A stretch of 64,000 bases of DNA from Chelydra serpentina. Taxonomy: Eukaryota; Chordata; Testudines; Chelydridae. The stretch covers positions 125,796,001-125,860,000 of the forward strand of contig JBAIAC010000008.1 in assembly GCA_037349315.1 (NCBI GenBank), given 5' to 3'. Below are positions 44,470 to 53,641 of the stretch, piece after piece. A program made the translations under genes and the position numbers. Position 1 is the stretch's first letter, and every line of letters starts with the position of its first letter. A model generated the notes under the pieces. That model did no database searches and was not told the DNA's origin. It worked only from the letters and a program-made list of their open reading frames with translations.

Positions 44470-44530
44470 ACATTCCCCATGGGCGCATATCCATCATCTC
44501 TCGAGACTAACGGACGCCAACAACATCACA

Positions 44531-44962
44531 GCATGGGGGTGGTTGTTATCAGTCAACATCATTCTTGGGTTAGATAGAAGGATAGAGAGTCAGAGAATAT
44601 GCTGCTTCTCTACACTTCTTTAAAAAAAAAGATTTAAAATTCAGAGGATACACCTCAATGGATTACAATTGTTTAACAGCAGAGGGGAGTGAAAGGTATA
44701 TATGAATGGTCATAGGAACCAGACATTTATCTTCATATTGCTGAATTGAATTCAGTCTAGGTGAATATTTTTTTAACTATCTGATGGCTACTGGGTGGTG
44801 GTTTCAATTCATTTCCAAGTTTAGAAAAGTCCACAACACAAAAAGAGGACTTCCCATATCTAGCATTTTTTTGTAGCCTCAGCAAAGATCCCCCAAGACC
44901 TGAACAATCTTCTCAGCCCTGAGGGAGGGTTCCTCAAGGCTTGAACTGAGGCTCACTGGTGG
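44531..44962. other. Unassigned intronic DNA
   Basis: AT-rich BMAL2 intron sequence; no feature. Confidence 0.4.
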
Positions 44963-44970
44963 TGTAGTGA

Positions 44971-45094
44971 TAGGGTGACCAGACAGCAAATGTGAAAAAT
45001 CGGGACAGGGAGTGGGGGCTAATAGGAGCCTATATAAGAAAAAGACCCCAAAATCGGGACTGTCCCTATAAAATCAGGACACCTGGTCACCCTA
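44971..45094. mobile_element. Short hAT-like MITE (TAGGGTGACC family), copy 4
   Basis: 124 bp, TAGGGTGACCAGACAGC to CACCTGGTCACCCTA, with an exact 8-bp duplication TGTAGTGA (44963-44970 and 45095-45102). This copy gives the clearest proof of the 8-bp duplication for the family. Confidence 0.95.
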
Positions 45095-45304
45095 TGTAGT
45101 GAAGAGAAGTTTGTACTCTTGCTGCCTGTGTCATACCTCTTCTGTGAACAGAAGACTTCAATACACAGGATTGTCAGACACCTTGCACTGGCACGAATTC
45201 ACACACAAAATCAGTTTTAAGGTAGATCATATGTAAGCTTTGAATTATTTGATAGTGACCTTTCATTGAAAGTTCTTGGAGTCAATGATATATGATATAC
45301 TTAC

Positions 45305-45392
45305 CGTGTTGCATTTTGGAGTTAAAGTTGGAGAAGATTTCCTCATAAGATCAGATGGACTTAACTCGCCAACAGATGGAGAACAATGTAAC
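45305..45392 (-). CDS. BMAL2: BMAL2 internal coding exon
   Basis: 88 bp. Acceptor TATATTTTTTTAG ends at 45393; donor ACG|GTAAGTATA begins at 45304. The first base completes an Arg codon from the previous exon; then 29 codons follow: LHCSPSVGELSPSDLMRKSS and PTLTPKCNT, ending in phase 0. The Ser/Pro-rich segment corresponds to the variable region C-terminal to the PAS domains in BMAL proteins. Low conservation here means recognition depends mainly on the flanking exons and exact phase. Confidence 0.88.
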
Positions 45393-46019
45393 CTAAAAAA
45401 ATATACATATGCACGTTGTACAATATATTCACTGTTTAGTATGAACTACAATCCCTTCCATTTTAAAATGAGAAACTTATTTAGTCAGAGCACAGCAGTA
45501 CCCACCAAAAAACCACAGGTGATAAGCTTTGAGTCTTCAGACAACACTGATTTGTCAAAAGCAAAGCTTAAATTCCATCACATAGCTTACACACTTCCTG
45601 CTCCAAATTTTGGTAAAGAAAAAGAACCAGTGGATCATCATGACACAGGATAATTAGTAGAACACGTTTTTGCCTTTTCTCCATTATCAAAATTAACAGA
45701 CTTCAGGAAAAACTGTCACAAACTTCAGTACAAAACTGCTCGCTCTGGAACACACAGCTTTCAAAGATCAGAATACAGCTGTTTGGAAATTTTGGTATAT
45801 AGCTGAGGTGGGAGCAAAAAAAAAAAAAAAAGGATGTACCCTCCACATATCCTCTTGATATTTGCTTTTACTTCTAGTGTTATTTCATGAAGTTCCATCC
45901 TTTCCTTAAATTCTGCCTGGAAAATGAAAGTTCTCTCTTTGAGATGGACTCTGCACATTCACTCATGAGAGCCATGGTGATGCAGCACTGATGGTAGAAC
46001 AATCTTGTAGCAGTGCCAC

Positions 46020-46400
46020 TGGGGCACTCTTATGCCTTCTCCTGTGTCTCCCTTCACTGTTCCTGAACATTCTGAGTGAGGGGCTATAAAAGGGGGCCAT
46101 GGAACTCCAGCTGCCTCGGTTCTTACTGCTGCCTCCCCAGGTCCAAAGTTGCAGTTAGGACTCTGAGGAAAAGGGGAAGGTGGGTAGGGAGTGTGAATGT
46201 GCAGAGTCCATTTAGATGAGTACCAGTTATAGGGGAGTAACCTTTATTTCTTTGAGGGGGCTCTACATTTTTCATGGGATAATTTCACAAGCAGTACTAC
46301 AGTCTCAAGAGGGTGAGGGGCTGAGTCCTAATTGAATTATCTTTGTGAAAGCATGAACAGAGCTTCAAGTTGCAGTTCTGCTTACTTCTAAAAACTGGGA
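46020..46400. repeat. LTR/DIRS-terminal-like repeat with TATA box
   Basis: A TATA box in GGCTATAAAAGGGGG (46083-46097) follows a C/T-rich region. Downstream 'ggagtaacctttatttcttt' + 'gagggggctctac' parallels 'agtaactttctcttcttctt' + 'tgagtgcggtccctgtggg' at the DIRS end near 61804-61845. It may be a related DIRS terminus; not certain. Confidence 0.35.
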
Positions 46401-48751
46401 TATGCCTGAGGCATGCCATGAAAGCCACCTTTGCCCTTTGGAGTGTTGTCTAAACTACAATGGGAGAGAAACAGATCTGCTTGTAGCTTTCCTCTATACA
46501 AAACTAACCCATTTAGATAAATGCTGAGATGTACTTGGCTGTCCTTTATTATCACTACCCCCATTTGAAATTAAAGCTTTGGTGACTTTCTAAATTCCTG
46601 AGAACCATTTATGTAGAAGGCTATTGTCCTCTTGGCATCCAAAGTATGCAGTTTTACCACATCTGGATGTGATCAAGGTCTGGATGGACTGATGGAAGTG
46701 TATAGAAGAGTGGACTCATTGTTGGAGCACCTGCTCACAGCTGGGAGGGTGGAGCAGCTCTTTCTTCTCTAACGCCCCCTGCCGATGGTTGCACTGGTCC
46801 CACAGCAGTCTGCTGCTTCTTGCGACTCAGCCCTCCAACCAGGTCATATTTTATTTCTACCCATTTCAGACTAATAAAAAGTCCAACAAATAGTCCCAAT
46901 CCTTACATCTGGTCTTTGACCCTCAACTCTGGATCCCACCATTGCTACATCCCTGCACTCAGGGCTTTCAGTTGTCTTTACCCCTTTCTTAGGGGCCTCC
47001 CGTCACCTTCTCCAGTGACTGTTCAGGGAATCCAGGCCCTCCTACTACACTGGGTTCCAATCCAAGGACCCTGTAATCAGCAGCTAAGGTCTGCTGAGTC
47101 AGATGTTTTCTGCTGCCTCCCTGGACTTCTTCCTACCATAGCCTTTTTTCCAAGCCCCTTTCTGGGCTCTTGTAATGTGCAATGCCTCCCAGGGCTTCTC
47201 CCTGGGTGTTCAGTTCCTTCCCCTGGCAGTGTTGCAGATCCACCACAACCCTCATGTCAGGGCTCCAGCAAACAGGCTCCCTGCAGCATTCTACTCCCAA
47301 GGTCCTTCCATCTAGGAGTTCTACCCCTGCCAAAATCCTTCAGGGTCACCCTCCTGCTCTTGGATTCGGCCTCTCCCTGGTTGAGCCAGTTCTTCCTCTT
47401 TACTTCAGGGCCCTGCATAAGCCTTCTACCTAACGGGATATCCCAGCTCTAGTCAGTTCCATCACAACTTTCTCTGCACCAACTCCTGCTCTTCTCTTCT
47501 TTACTACCAAGAGAGGGACTGCAGGGTTCCTTTCCCTTTCTCACTGCAGCCCCCTTCTGCTGCAGACCTCCTACCTGTATAGCACCACCCAACTCTTTCC
47601 CATCTGGGCTTCATCTTGAATTAGGCTTCTCACCACCCAGGTACAAGCAGGTGAGTTAATTGGCCTCTCAAGCCCATATTAATCCTTTCAAACTCAGGAT
47701 GGGGTATTCACCACACTACCTCTCAAGACTGTACCCTGCCTGGTACAGGGTCTTTTTGCCTTGGGGAGGAGCCTTCTTCAAGTGTGCCTATTATCCACCT
47801 GTGCATCCCCCCTTCTCATCTTCCAGGAGCACTGAAACTCCAACCTAAGCTTCTCTTAGCTCCCACCTCTCTCTCTTCAGGGCTCCCACAAGGTCTTCTC
47901 TACTATTGCTAGTTTTTATCTTAGATTTGCTGCCTCCAATACCACATCCTCAGTCCCAACCCCCTTAGGTGCTTCTGCCACCAAGGCCTCTGTCTTTTTC
48001 ACCCAGCCCTCAAGTCACTGATGAGGGGGTTAACAGCTGTCCACAAATCACATATTTTTTATTAGGGGCAGTGATCTGCATCTCCACAAACATATTCAGA
48101 CTCTGTATTTACCTCAACTTCCACCCAATTTGTTGCAGTGGTCAGGGCCGGTGCAAGGAAGTTTCGCGCCCTAGGTGAAACTTCCTTGCACCAGCCCTGC
48201 GCCCCCCCGCTCCAGCTAACGCTGCCCCCCCCCCCCGCACCAGCCAGCTCCACCCCCACACCGTGCGGCTCCCTCCCCCCCGTGGGCCACGGCAGCTCGG
48301 CCCCGCCGCCCGTGGCACCCTGCCCCCCCAGCTCAGCCGCGGAGGCAGGAGGCAGCCACCGGCGAACTGCTCCCCCCACCCAGCTCCCGGCTCCGCGGCT
48401 GAGCCGGGAGGCAGCTGCGGCCAGCCGCCGCCCAGGCTTCCAGCTCAGCCACACAATTACTGACCATAATTACACACACATCTGGGAAGGACACTCAGTC
48501 AAAATAGAGATCCCCATCACACACCCCTGTGCTAGGGACTTGGGCTGGGAAATCGCTAATCCCCACTGGAGAGGGGACACCAACTCTCCCCAAGGGGATG
48601 CCTCTTGGCTTGGATGCAACCTTTTAAGATCCCATACAAATGAATCCAATTTCGCAGCCTGGCTCAGCAGTGTCTGCTTGCTGCAAGAGCTCCCTCCACC
48701 CCCCTCAGGTTGTGCTGACAGGTACAGAAGACAGCAATGAAAACTCGTGAT

Positions 48752-48883
48752 TACGCTGACCAGATGTCCCAATTTTACAGGGACGGTCCCAATATTTGGG
48801 GCTTTGTCTTATATAGGCGCCTATTACTCCCCCCCCCCCCCACTCCTATTCCGATTTTTCACATTTGCTATCTGGTCACCCTA
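48752..48883. mobile_element. Short hAT-like MITE (TAGGGTGACC family), copy 5, nested
   Basis: Starts TACGCTGACCAGATGTCCC and ends TTTGCTATCTGGTCACCCTA. The flanks CTCGTGAT (48744-48751) and CATGTGAC (48884-48891) are a poor 8-bp match (5 of 8), suggesting an older insertion. It contains a 14-bp C run. Confidence 0.75.
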
Positions 48884-49243
48884 CATGTGACTGACAGCTA
48901 CAGGAATTAAATAGGAAACACACACAAAAGAAGCCTGTCACTTTATCTCTTACATGCACAGCTATCTGTGACACGGGCATTTGCACAACAGATCACAACA
49001 CCTTTATTAATTGTGGGAACATAAAAAGACCCTGGCCCAGATCCTCAGCTGCTGTAAGGGCGTGTGATGGGATGGGACTGATGACAGTTGAGGGTCCGGG
49101 CCCGCAGCGCCCCTGCAGCCCCTTCACTCCCCCAGCATTGGCGGAGCCATTCCGGTAGCCCAAAGATCCCCCCCGCAAGCAGCTCCACCCGCTGCGGTCT
49201 GGCGGCCTGGGAGAGGGCGAGCTGCCTGCTCTAGGGCAGGGAG

Positions 49244-49454
49244 ACTGCTCGCGGCCCTCCCGCCACAGCTGGCAGGCCAGGTACCGCCAGTACTGCCCGG
49301 AGAGGTCGCTCATGGTCTTACCCGGCGGCACCCCCGGTGCGGCAGCGTCAGCGCCAGGCTCCGCTTCCCTAGGCGCCCGGCTCGGCCCCGCAGCCCCGCA
49401 CAGCAGTGGCCCGAGGCAGCAGAGCAGCAGTGGGAGCCCAGCCTCACGCGCCAT
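49244..49454 (-). pseudogene. Captured signal-peptide exon, inverted copy 1
   Basis: From ATG 49454-49452 the frame reads MAREAGLPLLLCCLGPLLCG, a signal peptide with a Leu-rich core, then AAGPSRAPREAEPG..., and a conserved-looking SDLSGQYWRYLACQLWREG. It is the inverted counterpart of 49744-49954, with most positions identical. Past the homologous part the frame runs on without sense. No gene was recognised. It is inside the hAT element and so is a transposon passenger. Confidence 0.6.
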
Positions 49455-49743
49455 GGCCCGGAGGGAAGCGGCAACCCGAACTCCCCCAGCGCCCCGGCCC
49501 GGCGCAGTCACTGCCCAGGTATGCCCGGCGCCGGGCTCACTTCCCGCTCCCGGCCATCACAGAGCCGGGAGGCAGGAGGCAGCTGCGGCCAGCCACCCCC
49601 TGGCTCCGCGCGCTGAGCCAGGATCGGGGGGGTGGGGGGCGCGGCTGGCCGCGGCTGCCTCCCGCCTCCGCGATGGGAAGTGAGCTCGGCGCTGCGCCGG
49701 GCTGGGGCGCTGGGGGAGTTCGGCTCGCTGCCTCCTCTGGGCC

Positions 49744-49954
49744 ATGGCGCGCAGGGCTGGGCTCCCGCTGCTGCTCTGCTGTCTCGGGCCACTGCTGTGC
49801 GGCGCTGCGGGGCCGAGCTGGGCGCCTAGGGAAGCGGAGCCAGGCGCCGCCGCGCCGGGGGTGCCGCCGGGTAGGGCTGTGAGCGACCTCTCCGGGAAGT
49901 ACTGGCAGTACCTGGTCTGCCGGCTATGGCGGGAGGGCTGCGAGCAGCCGCAGG
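49744..49954 (+). pseudogene. Captured signal-peptide exon, inverted copy 2
   Basis: ATG 49744 opens MARRAGLPLLLCCLGPLLCG, a typical signal peptide with likely cleavage after CGAAG, then SDLSGKYWQYLVCRLWREG and CEQPQG. A consensus-like donor CAGG|GTGAGG follows at 49955, as if this were the first coding exon of a secreted or type I membrane protein. The relation to copy 1 (protein-level identity high, both open) suggests selection in the donor gene or recent duplication. I cannot name the donor gene. No downstream exon lies in the element. Confidence 0.6.
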
Positions 49955-50084
49955 GTGAGGAGCTGCCTTGGCCCCCTGCCCTAGCGCGCGGAGGCGGGAG
50001 GCAGCCGCCCGCCGCCTCCCAAATTCTGCCACCCTAGGCGACCGCCTAGGGTCGCCTAGTGGGTGCGCCGGCCCTGGCAGTGGT

Positions 50085-51795
50085 AGTACTCCTCTGTGTT
50101 CCCTCGAGCCTCCTACTAATAGGGTTTAGTTAGCTGTCAGGGCCACAACCACATCTGTTTTACCTGTAACCATTGTACTGTCACTGCAGGACACCCACAC
50201 CTTCTCTTCCCCATTGCTCAGGCCCTATTCTCTCTCTAGCTGCAGCTCACTTTCCCTTGAGGGCAGTGCCTGTTTAAATACCTCATTACCATACGGAAAA
50301 TCTCCTTGCTTTGGCAATAGGCCAACCCTTTTCAGTTATCCCATGCTTTCCCCCCCAGAACAAGCCTTCATGTCACAATTCACATAGGGGAAGGCCTTTC
50401 TAATGGGTCTTTCCCTACCCACCAGCACAGCACACCACCCTGGCTGGTCCTCATCACTCCTGGCTCCCAAATAATTTTTCTTTACCCTATGCCTGTAGCA
50501 ACTGAGTGCTTCCTTTCTCAGGCTCTCCAGCAGGTTTGTTGCTCCTTCTCCAATAAGGAGAGCCACTCTATAGATCCAAACTGCACCTTCCACTGCCACT
50601 GTTGGTTCTCCAGGAACTGCAACAGTACCTGGGTCTGCTTTGGGTGCTTAGTCTTTTCCTGAAACAAACCCAGGAAATCTGGCAACCATCTACTGTCCCT
50701 CCATGCTCCAGAGTGGGAGAGTAGCCTTTTCAAGAAGGCCTCAGTATATACTAACACCAACCCTCTTTTTCATTCCCTTTGCACCAATGACCCTCCTCAC
50801 TCTCTCCTTATTTGAGGGGTGATTGTTCTGCCTGCATTCTTCACCTATGTAGAAGAGCAAACTTACAACTGGAGCATCCCCTCACAGCTGGGCATGGTGT
50901 AGCAGTTCTTTCTTCTTTAACTTCCCCTGCCAATGATCACTCCAGTTCCACAGTGGTCCACCTCTTCTGGCAACAACATGCGTCCTACGCATGTAGTAGA
51001 ATGAGGAGGAAGGATACTGTTATTTAAAGGCCGGAATACCAATTCTTCTTCTTCTTGATGGTTAGTAGATCTCAAGAGATCTAGTGTCATTCAGAGTTTC
51101 TAAGACTGCATCTGGTCTGGTACTGAACAGACCATCTCCTTAAAAGGCAAGGTCTTCTGTGTTCTTATTTCTGGTGAAGGTCAGATGATCTCAGCCACGA
51201 ATTTTGCTTTAAAGTGACTGCTGACACCACTGCCCTGGCTGCTGTGTCTCAGGAATCAAACATGGCTCAGGACTTTCACCAGCTTTTACTAGTCTTCAGG
51301 AAGGGATGTGGCAAAAATAGCCTTCTTCTCCAACAGATCGTACTGATAGCTGGACATCACAACTTGATGATTAGAAACCCCAACATCCACAGACACTAAA
51401 GAGTAGAAACCCCAACATACATTGACACTCAAGAGAAGCCTTTTTTTCTGCTGAGGGCGTCAAGCTTTTTCCTTTTTTTTGTTGGATGGGATGAAATATG
51501 CCTGTCCTTTTAGAAACAGCAGCAACCACCAGCGAACTGGGAGCTGTGTGTTTGTGGAAAAGTGAAAATCTTTCATATAGTACTTAAACTTTTCTACTTT
51601 TTATCAAGACATTACTTGACCAGTTGCAGGATTTGACCATATAATCTTAGCTAGCTGCAATAATGGTTCCAAAATGAGGAGTGTGATTTTACTGCTGGAA
51701 GGAGATTCCAAAATAACACACAGGATAAGAAGCCTCTTCCACTGTGAATATTTTCAACATTGTAGCCATTCTTTCTATTAGTTCATGAAACGGAA
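50085..51795. other. Unassigned intronic repeat-like DNA
   Basis: Minus-strand frames at 50518-50760 (SRWLPDFLGLFQEKTKHP; QTQVLLQFLENQQWQWKVQ) look like decayed retroelement gag sequence, but I could not place them. No host exon was found. Confidence 0.3.
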
Positions 51796-51797
51796 TA

Positions 51798-51890
51798 CAG
51801 TGAAACCCCCCTATAGCACGCCCCGCGATAATGCGAATTCAGCTATAACGCGATCATAAGGTGGCTCCCGCGGCCCCAAGCAAAAAAAAA
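51798..51890 (+). mobile_element. Tigger/pogo-like DNA transposon left end
   Basis: CAGTGAAACCCCCCTATAGC and 'ataatgcgaattcagctata', 'acgcgatc' after a TA dinucleotide (51796-51797) resemble the 'CAGT...ataacgcgaatt' ends of Tc1/mariner-superfamily pogo elements. No right end was found. An A-run (18 bases) follows at 51881-51898. Confidence 0.5.
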
Positions 51891-52026
51891 AAAAAAAAAG
51901 CATCCAGAGCGTGCTTCCTTGCTGGGAGCCGACCCTGGCTCCATCTCCTCCCCATCTCCCCTGTTCCTTCCCCCCCCCCCCCGCCGCCTCTTCCACCCTG
52001 CCCCCGCTTCCCCTTTTGGCAAGAAG

Positions 52027-52178
52027 AGAAGAGACCGGCTTGAAACTCAAGCTAGTCAGTTTCAAGCTGGTCTGATTCAAGACGGTCTGGTCTCTTCTCC
52101 CCAAAGCGGAGAAGTTTGACCAGCTTGAAACTGACCAGCTTGAAACTGACTAGCTTGAGTTTCAAACCTGTCTCTTCT
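52027..52178. repeat. 43-bp imperfect inverted repeat
   Basis: The left arm 52027-52069 (starting AGAAGAGACCGGCTTGAAAC) is the reverse complement of 52136-52178 (ending TTTCAAACCTGTCTCTTCT) with about two mismatches and a 66-bp loop. Extra 'cagcttgaaactgac' units repeat inside the loop edge. It may be the body of the pogo-like element beginning at 51798. Confidence 0.85.
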
Positions 52179-52512
52179 CCCCAGTTGTACTTTTATATAT
52201 ATCATGAGACACTGGTTGACTGGTTCCATGCCAGTGTTCTGGAATTCGGTCAGACCTTCTGGTTCATCTTCTGATAAGATATCAGGGACTAAGATTGGAC
52301 AAGGGTCCCTCTGAAGTGGAGGTGTATACTGATCCAGATGAGTTCGATCCAACGTGCAAAGTTTACTCTGTTCCCTCTGAGAAGAGGGGATCTTTGTAAA
52401 GATGGGACTGGTCAGCATCCCTTTAATAGCTAGGCAAAGGCCAGTAAGGTCATCTCACCCAAGGTGGTATATTCCATTCTTGCCAGTATTCAGCATCAGA
52501 TTCTCCATCCTA

Positions 52513-53635
52513 CACTCCTAGGGGAATTATGCACCACTGTGTGTGCGCAGAATTCATGTCCGCCGCAGATTTCTTTGCTTCCCCGCAGAAAAATGACTTG
52601 CTGACAGGGAAGCTGCAAGAGCAGCTATGCACCGCTCCCTTTTCAGGCATCCAGAGCAGTCGGTGGAGAGGTAAATCACTGCAGCGCTGTGGACACCCCA
52701 GCCAGTGGCTCCTACCCTGAGTCGGAATCAGCTGCTAGTCCCGGCTGGGCGGGAGGAAGGGGAGGACGGGATTTCCTCTTCCCCTGCAAAGAGTGGCTGA
52801 GGCTGTATCAGACCCACCCCCAGCTGCAGGAAGCTCAGCATCCTCCCCTGCTTCCCTCCCCCAGCCACTGAAGAGCGATGGGGGCAGGGTCACTGTATGG
52901 GGAGTTGCTACTCCATCCGCCCAACCTCTGTGCATCTCATACCCAGACACCTCTGCCAATCCTCACCCCGTACACCAAGAACCCCCCTAACCCTCCATAC
53001 CTGACCCCCACCCCATTGGATCTCAACCCCTGCATCTGGAGCCCCCTGCACCCAGACCCCCTGCCTCCAGACCTCCACCCAGACCACCCCCACTGAGCTC
53101 CCTGCACTCAAACCCCCACCCTGATGAGCCCCATCCCCATTAGCCCCCACATCCAGACCCCTACGCCACTGACCCCCAACTAGTTGCACCCAGACTCCCC
53201 TGCTGAAACCCCCACACCCAGACTCCTTCACTGAGCTGCCTGCACCCAGATTGTTCCACACAGAATCCTCTCACCCACACCTGGATCCCCCCGCACTGAG
53301 CCCGTCCACACTTGGATCCTACCTGGTTGAGCCTGCCTGCCCCACACGTGGTGCACCTAGAACAGAGGGCCAAGGCCCCAGGGTTTTTCTGGGGTAGGCC
53401 AAGGCATTCTGCTATGTTAGGGTCAGGTGCAACCTCACCACTGAGTCTGTGTCCTGGGCTGGGGAGGCTGCAGGGAGATCTCCCACCTTCGCACAACCAG
53501 AGGCCTGTGCTCCCCACTGCCATGCTGGACCTTCTGCATTTATTTATTGACAAATAAATCTTGCAGAATTTTGAAGAATTTTAAAATACCAAGTGCAGAA
53601 TTTTTAATTTTTTGGCGCAGAATGCCTCATGAGTA
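52513..53635. mobile_element. DNA element with CACTCCTAGGGG / CCTCATGAGTA ends
   Basis: 1123 bp. The left end CACTCCTAGGGGAATTATGC and right end GCAGAATGCCTCATGAGTA are imperfect inverted complements. It is flanked by a 6-bp duplication ATCCTA (52507-52512 and 53636-53641). The interior 52910-53320 is strongly C-rich with 'acccccacaccc' units. The right part is AT-rich with 'gaattttgaagaattttaaa'. No transposase. The superfamily is unclear. Confidence 0.6.
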
Positions 53636-53641
53636 ATCCTA

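Larger units (their letters stand above)
40500..44530 (+). mobile_element. Near full-length APE-type LINE, antisense within BMAL2
   Basis: A single long ORF (41263-44469) is preceded by ~760 bp of GC-rich 5' region and followed by a short 3' region ('ccatcatctctcgagactaa', 'cggacgccaacaa'). Boundaries are approximate because I could not identify a target duplication. The protein is of the type often annotated 'craniofacial development protein 2-like' or endonuclease-reverse transcriptase; the exact LINE clade is uncertain. The 5' region carries a 43-bp inverted repeat. One ORF kept open over 3.2 kb indicates a fairly recent insertion compared with the CR1 copies around it. Confidence 0.85.
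38476..45304 (-). other. BMAL2: BMAL2 intron rich in mobile elements
   Basis: 6829 bp, GT (45304-45303) to AG (38477-38476) on -. It holds a Harbinger MITE (39016-39301), the CCGTATATACTCG element (39708-40489), a near full-length LINE in antisense (about 40500-44530) and a hAT-like MITE (44971-45094). The rest is AT-rich and unassigned. Confidence 0.85.
48143..50076. mobile_element. Large non-autonomous hAT element carrying inverted copies of a signal-peptide exon
   Basis: 1934 bp. Left end CAGGGCCGGTGCAAGGAAG, right end GTGGGTGCGCCGGCCCTG. It is flanked by an exact 8-bp duplication GCAGTGGT (48135-48142 and 50077-50084). The interior is GC-rich and includes two inverted copies of an exon-like segment (49454-49244 and 49744-49954) plus a nested TAGGGTGACC MITE at 48752-48883. 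There is no transposase. The ends group it with the partial element at 1-342 and the element at 10909-11582. Confidence 0.9.
46701..50975. repeat. Region bounded by ~126-bp direct repeats
   Basis: 46701-46826 ('tatagaagag', 'ggagcacctgctcacagctg', 'gagcagctctttcttctcta', 'acgccccctgccgatggttg') recurs at 50849-50975 ('tgtagaagag', 'ggagcatcccctcacagctg', 'tagcagttctttcttcttta', 'acttcccctgccaatgatca'). Divergence is substantial (~20-25% by eye). In between lie repeat DNA related to 27280-27600 and the nested hAT. This could be an old LTR element with partial LTRs or an old duplication. Confidence 0.45.

Noticed and set aside
46820..47452. 210-codon plus-strand frame
   Set aside because: Compositional (C/T-rich) frame inside repeat DNA related to 27280-27600; no recognisable protein features.
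48138..48740. 200-codon plus-strand frame
   Set aside because: Starts in the hAT terminus and crosses unrelated sequence; Pro/Ala-rich from GC content.
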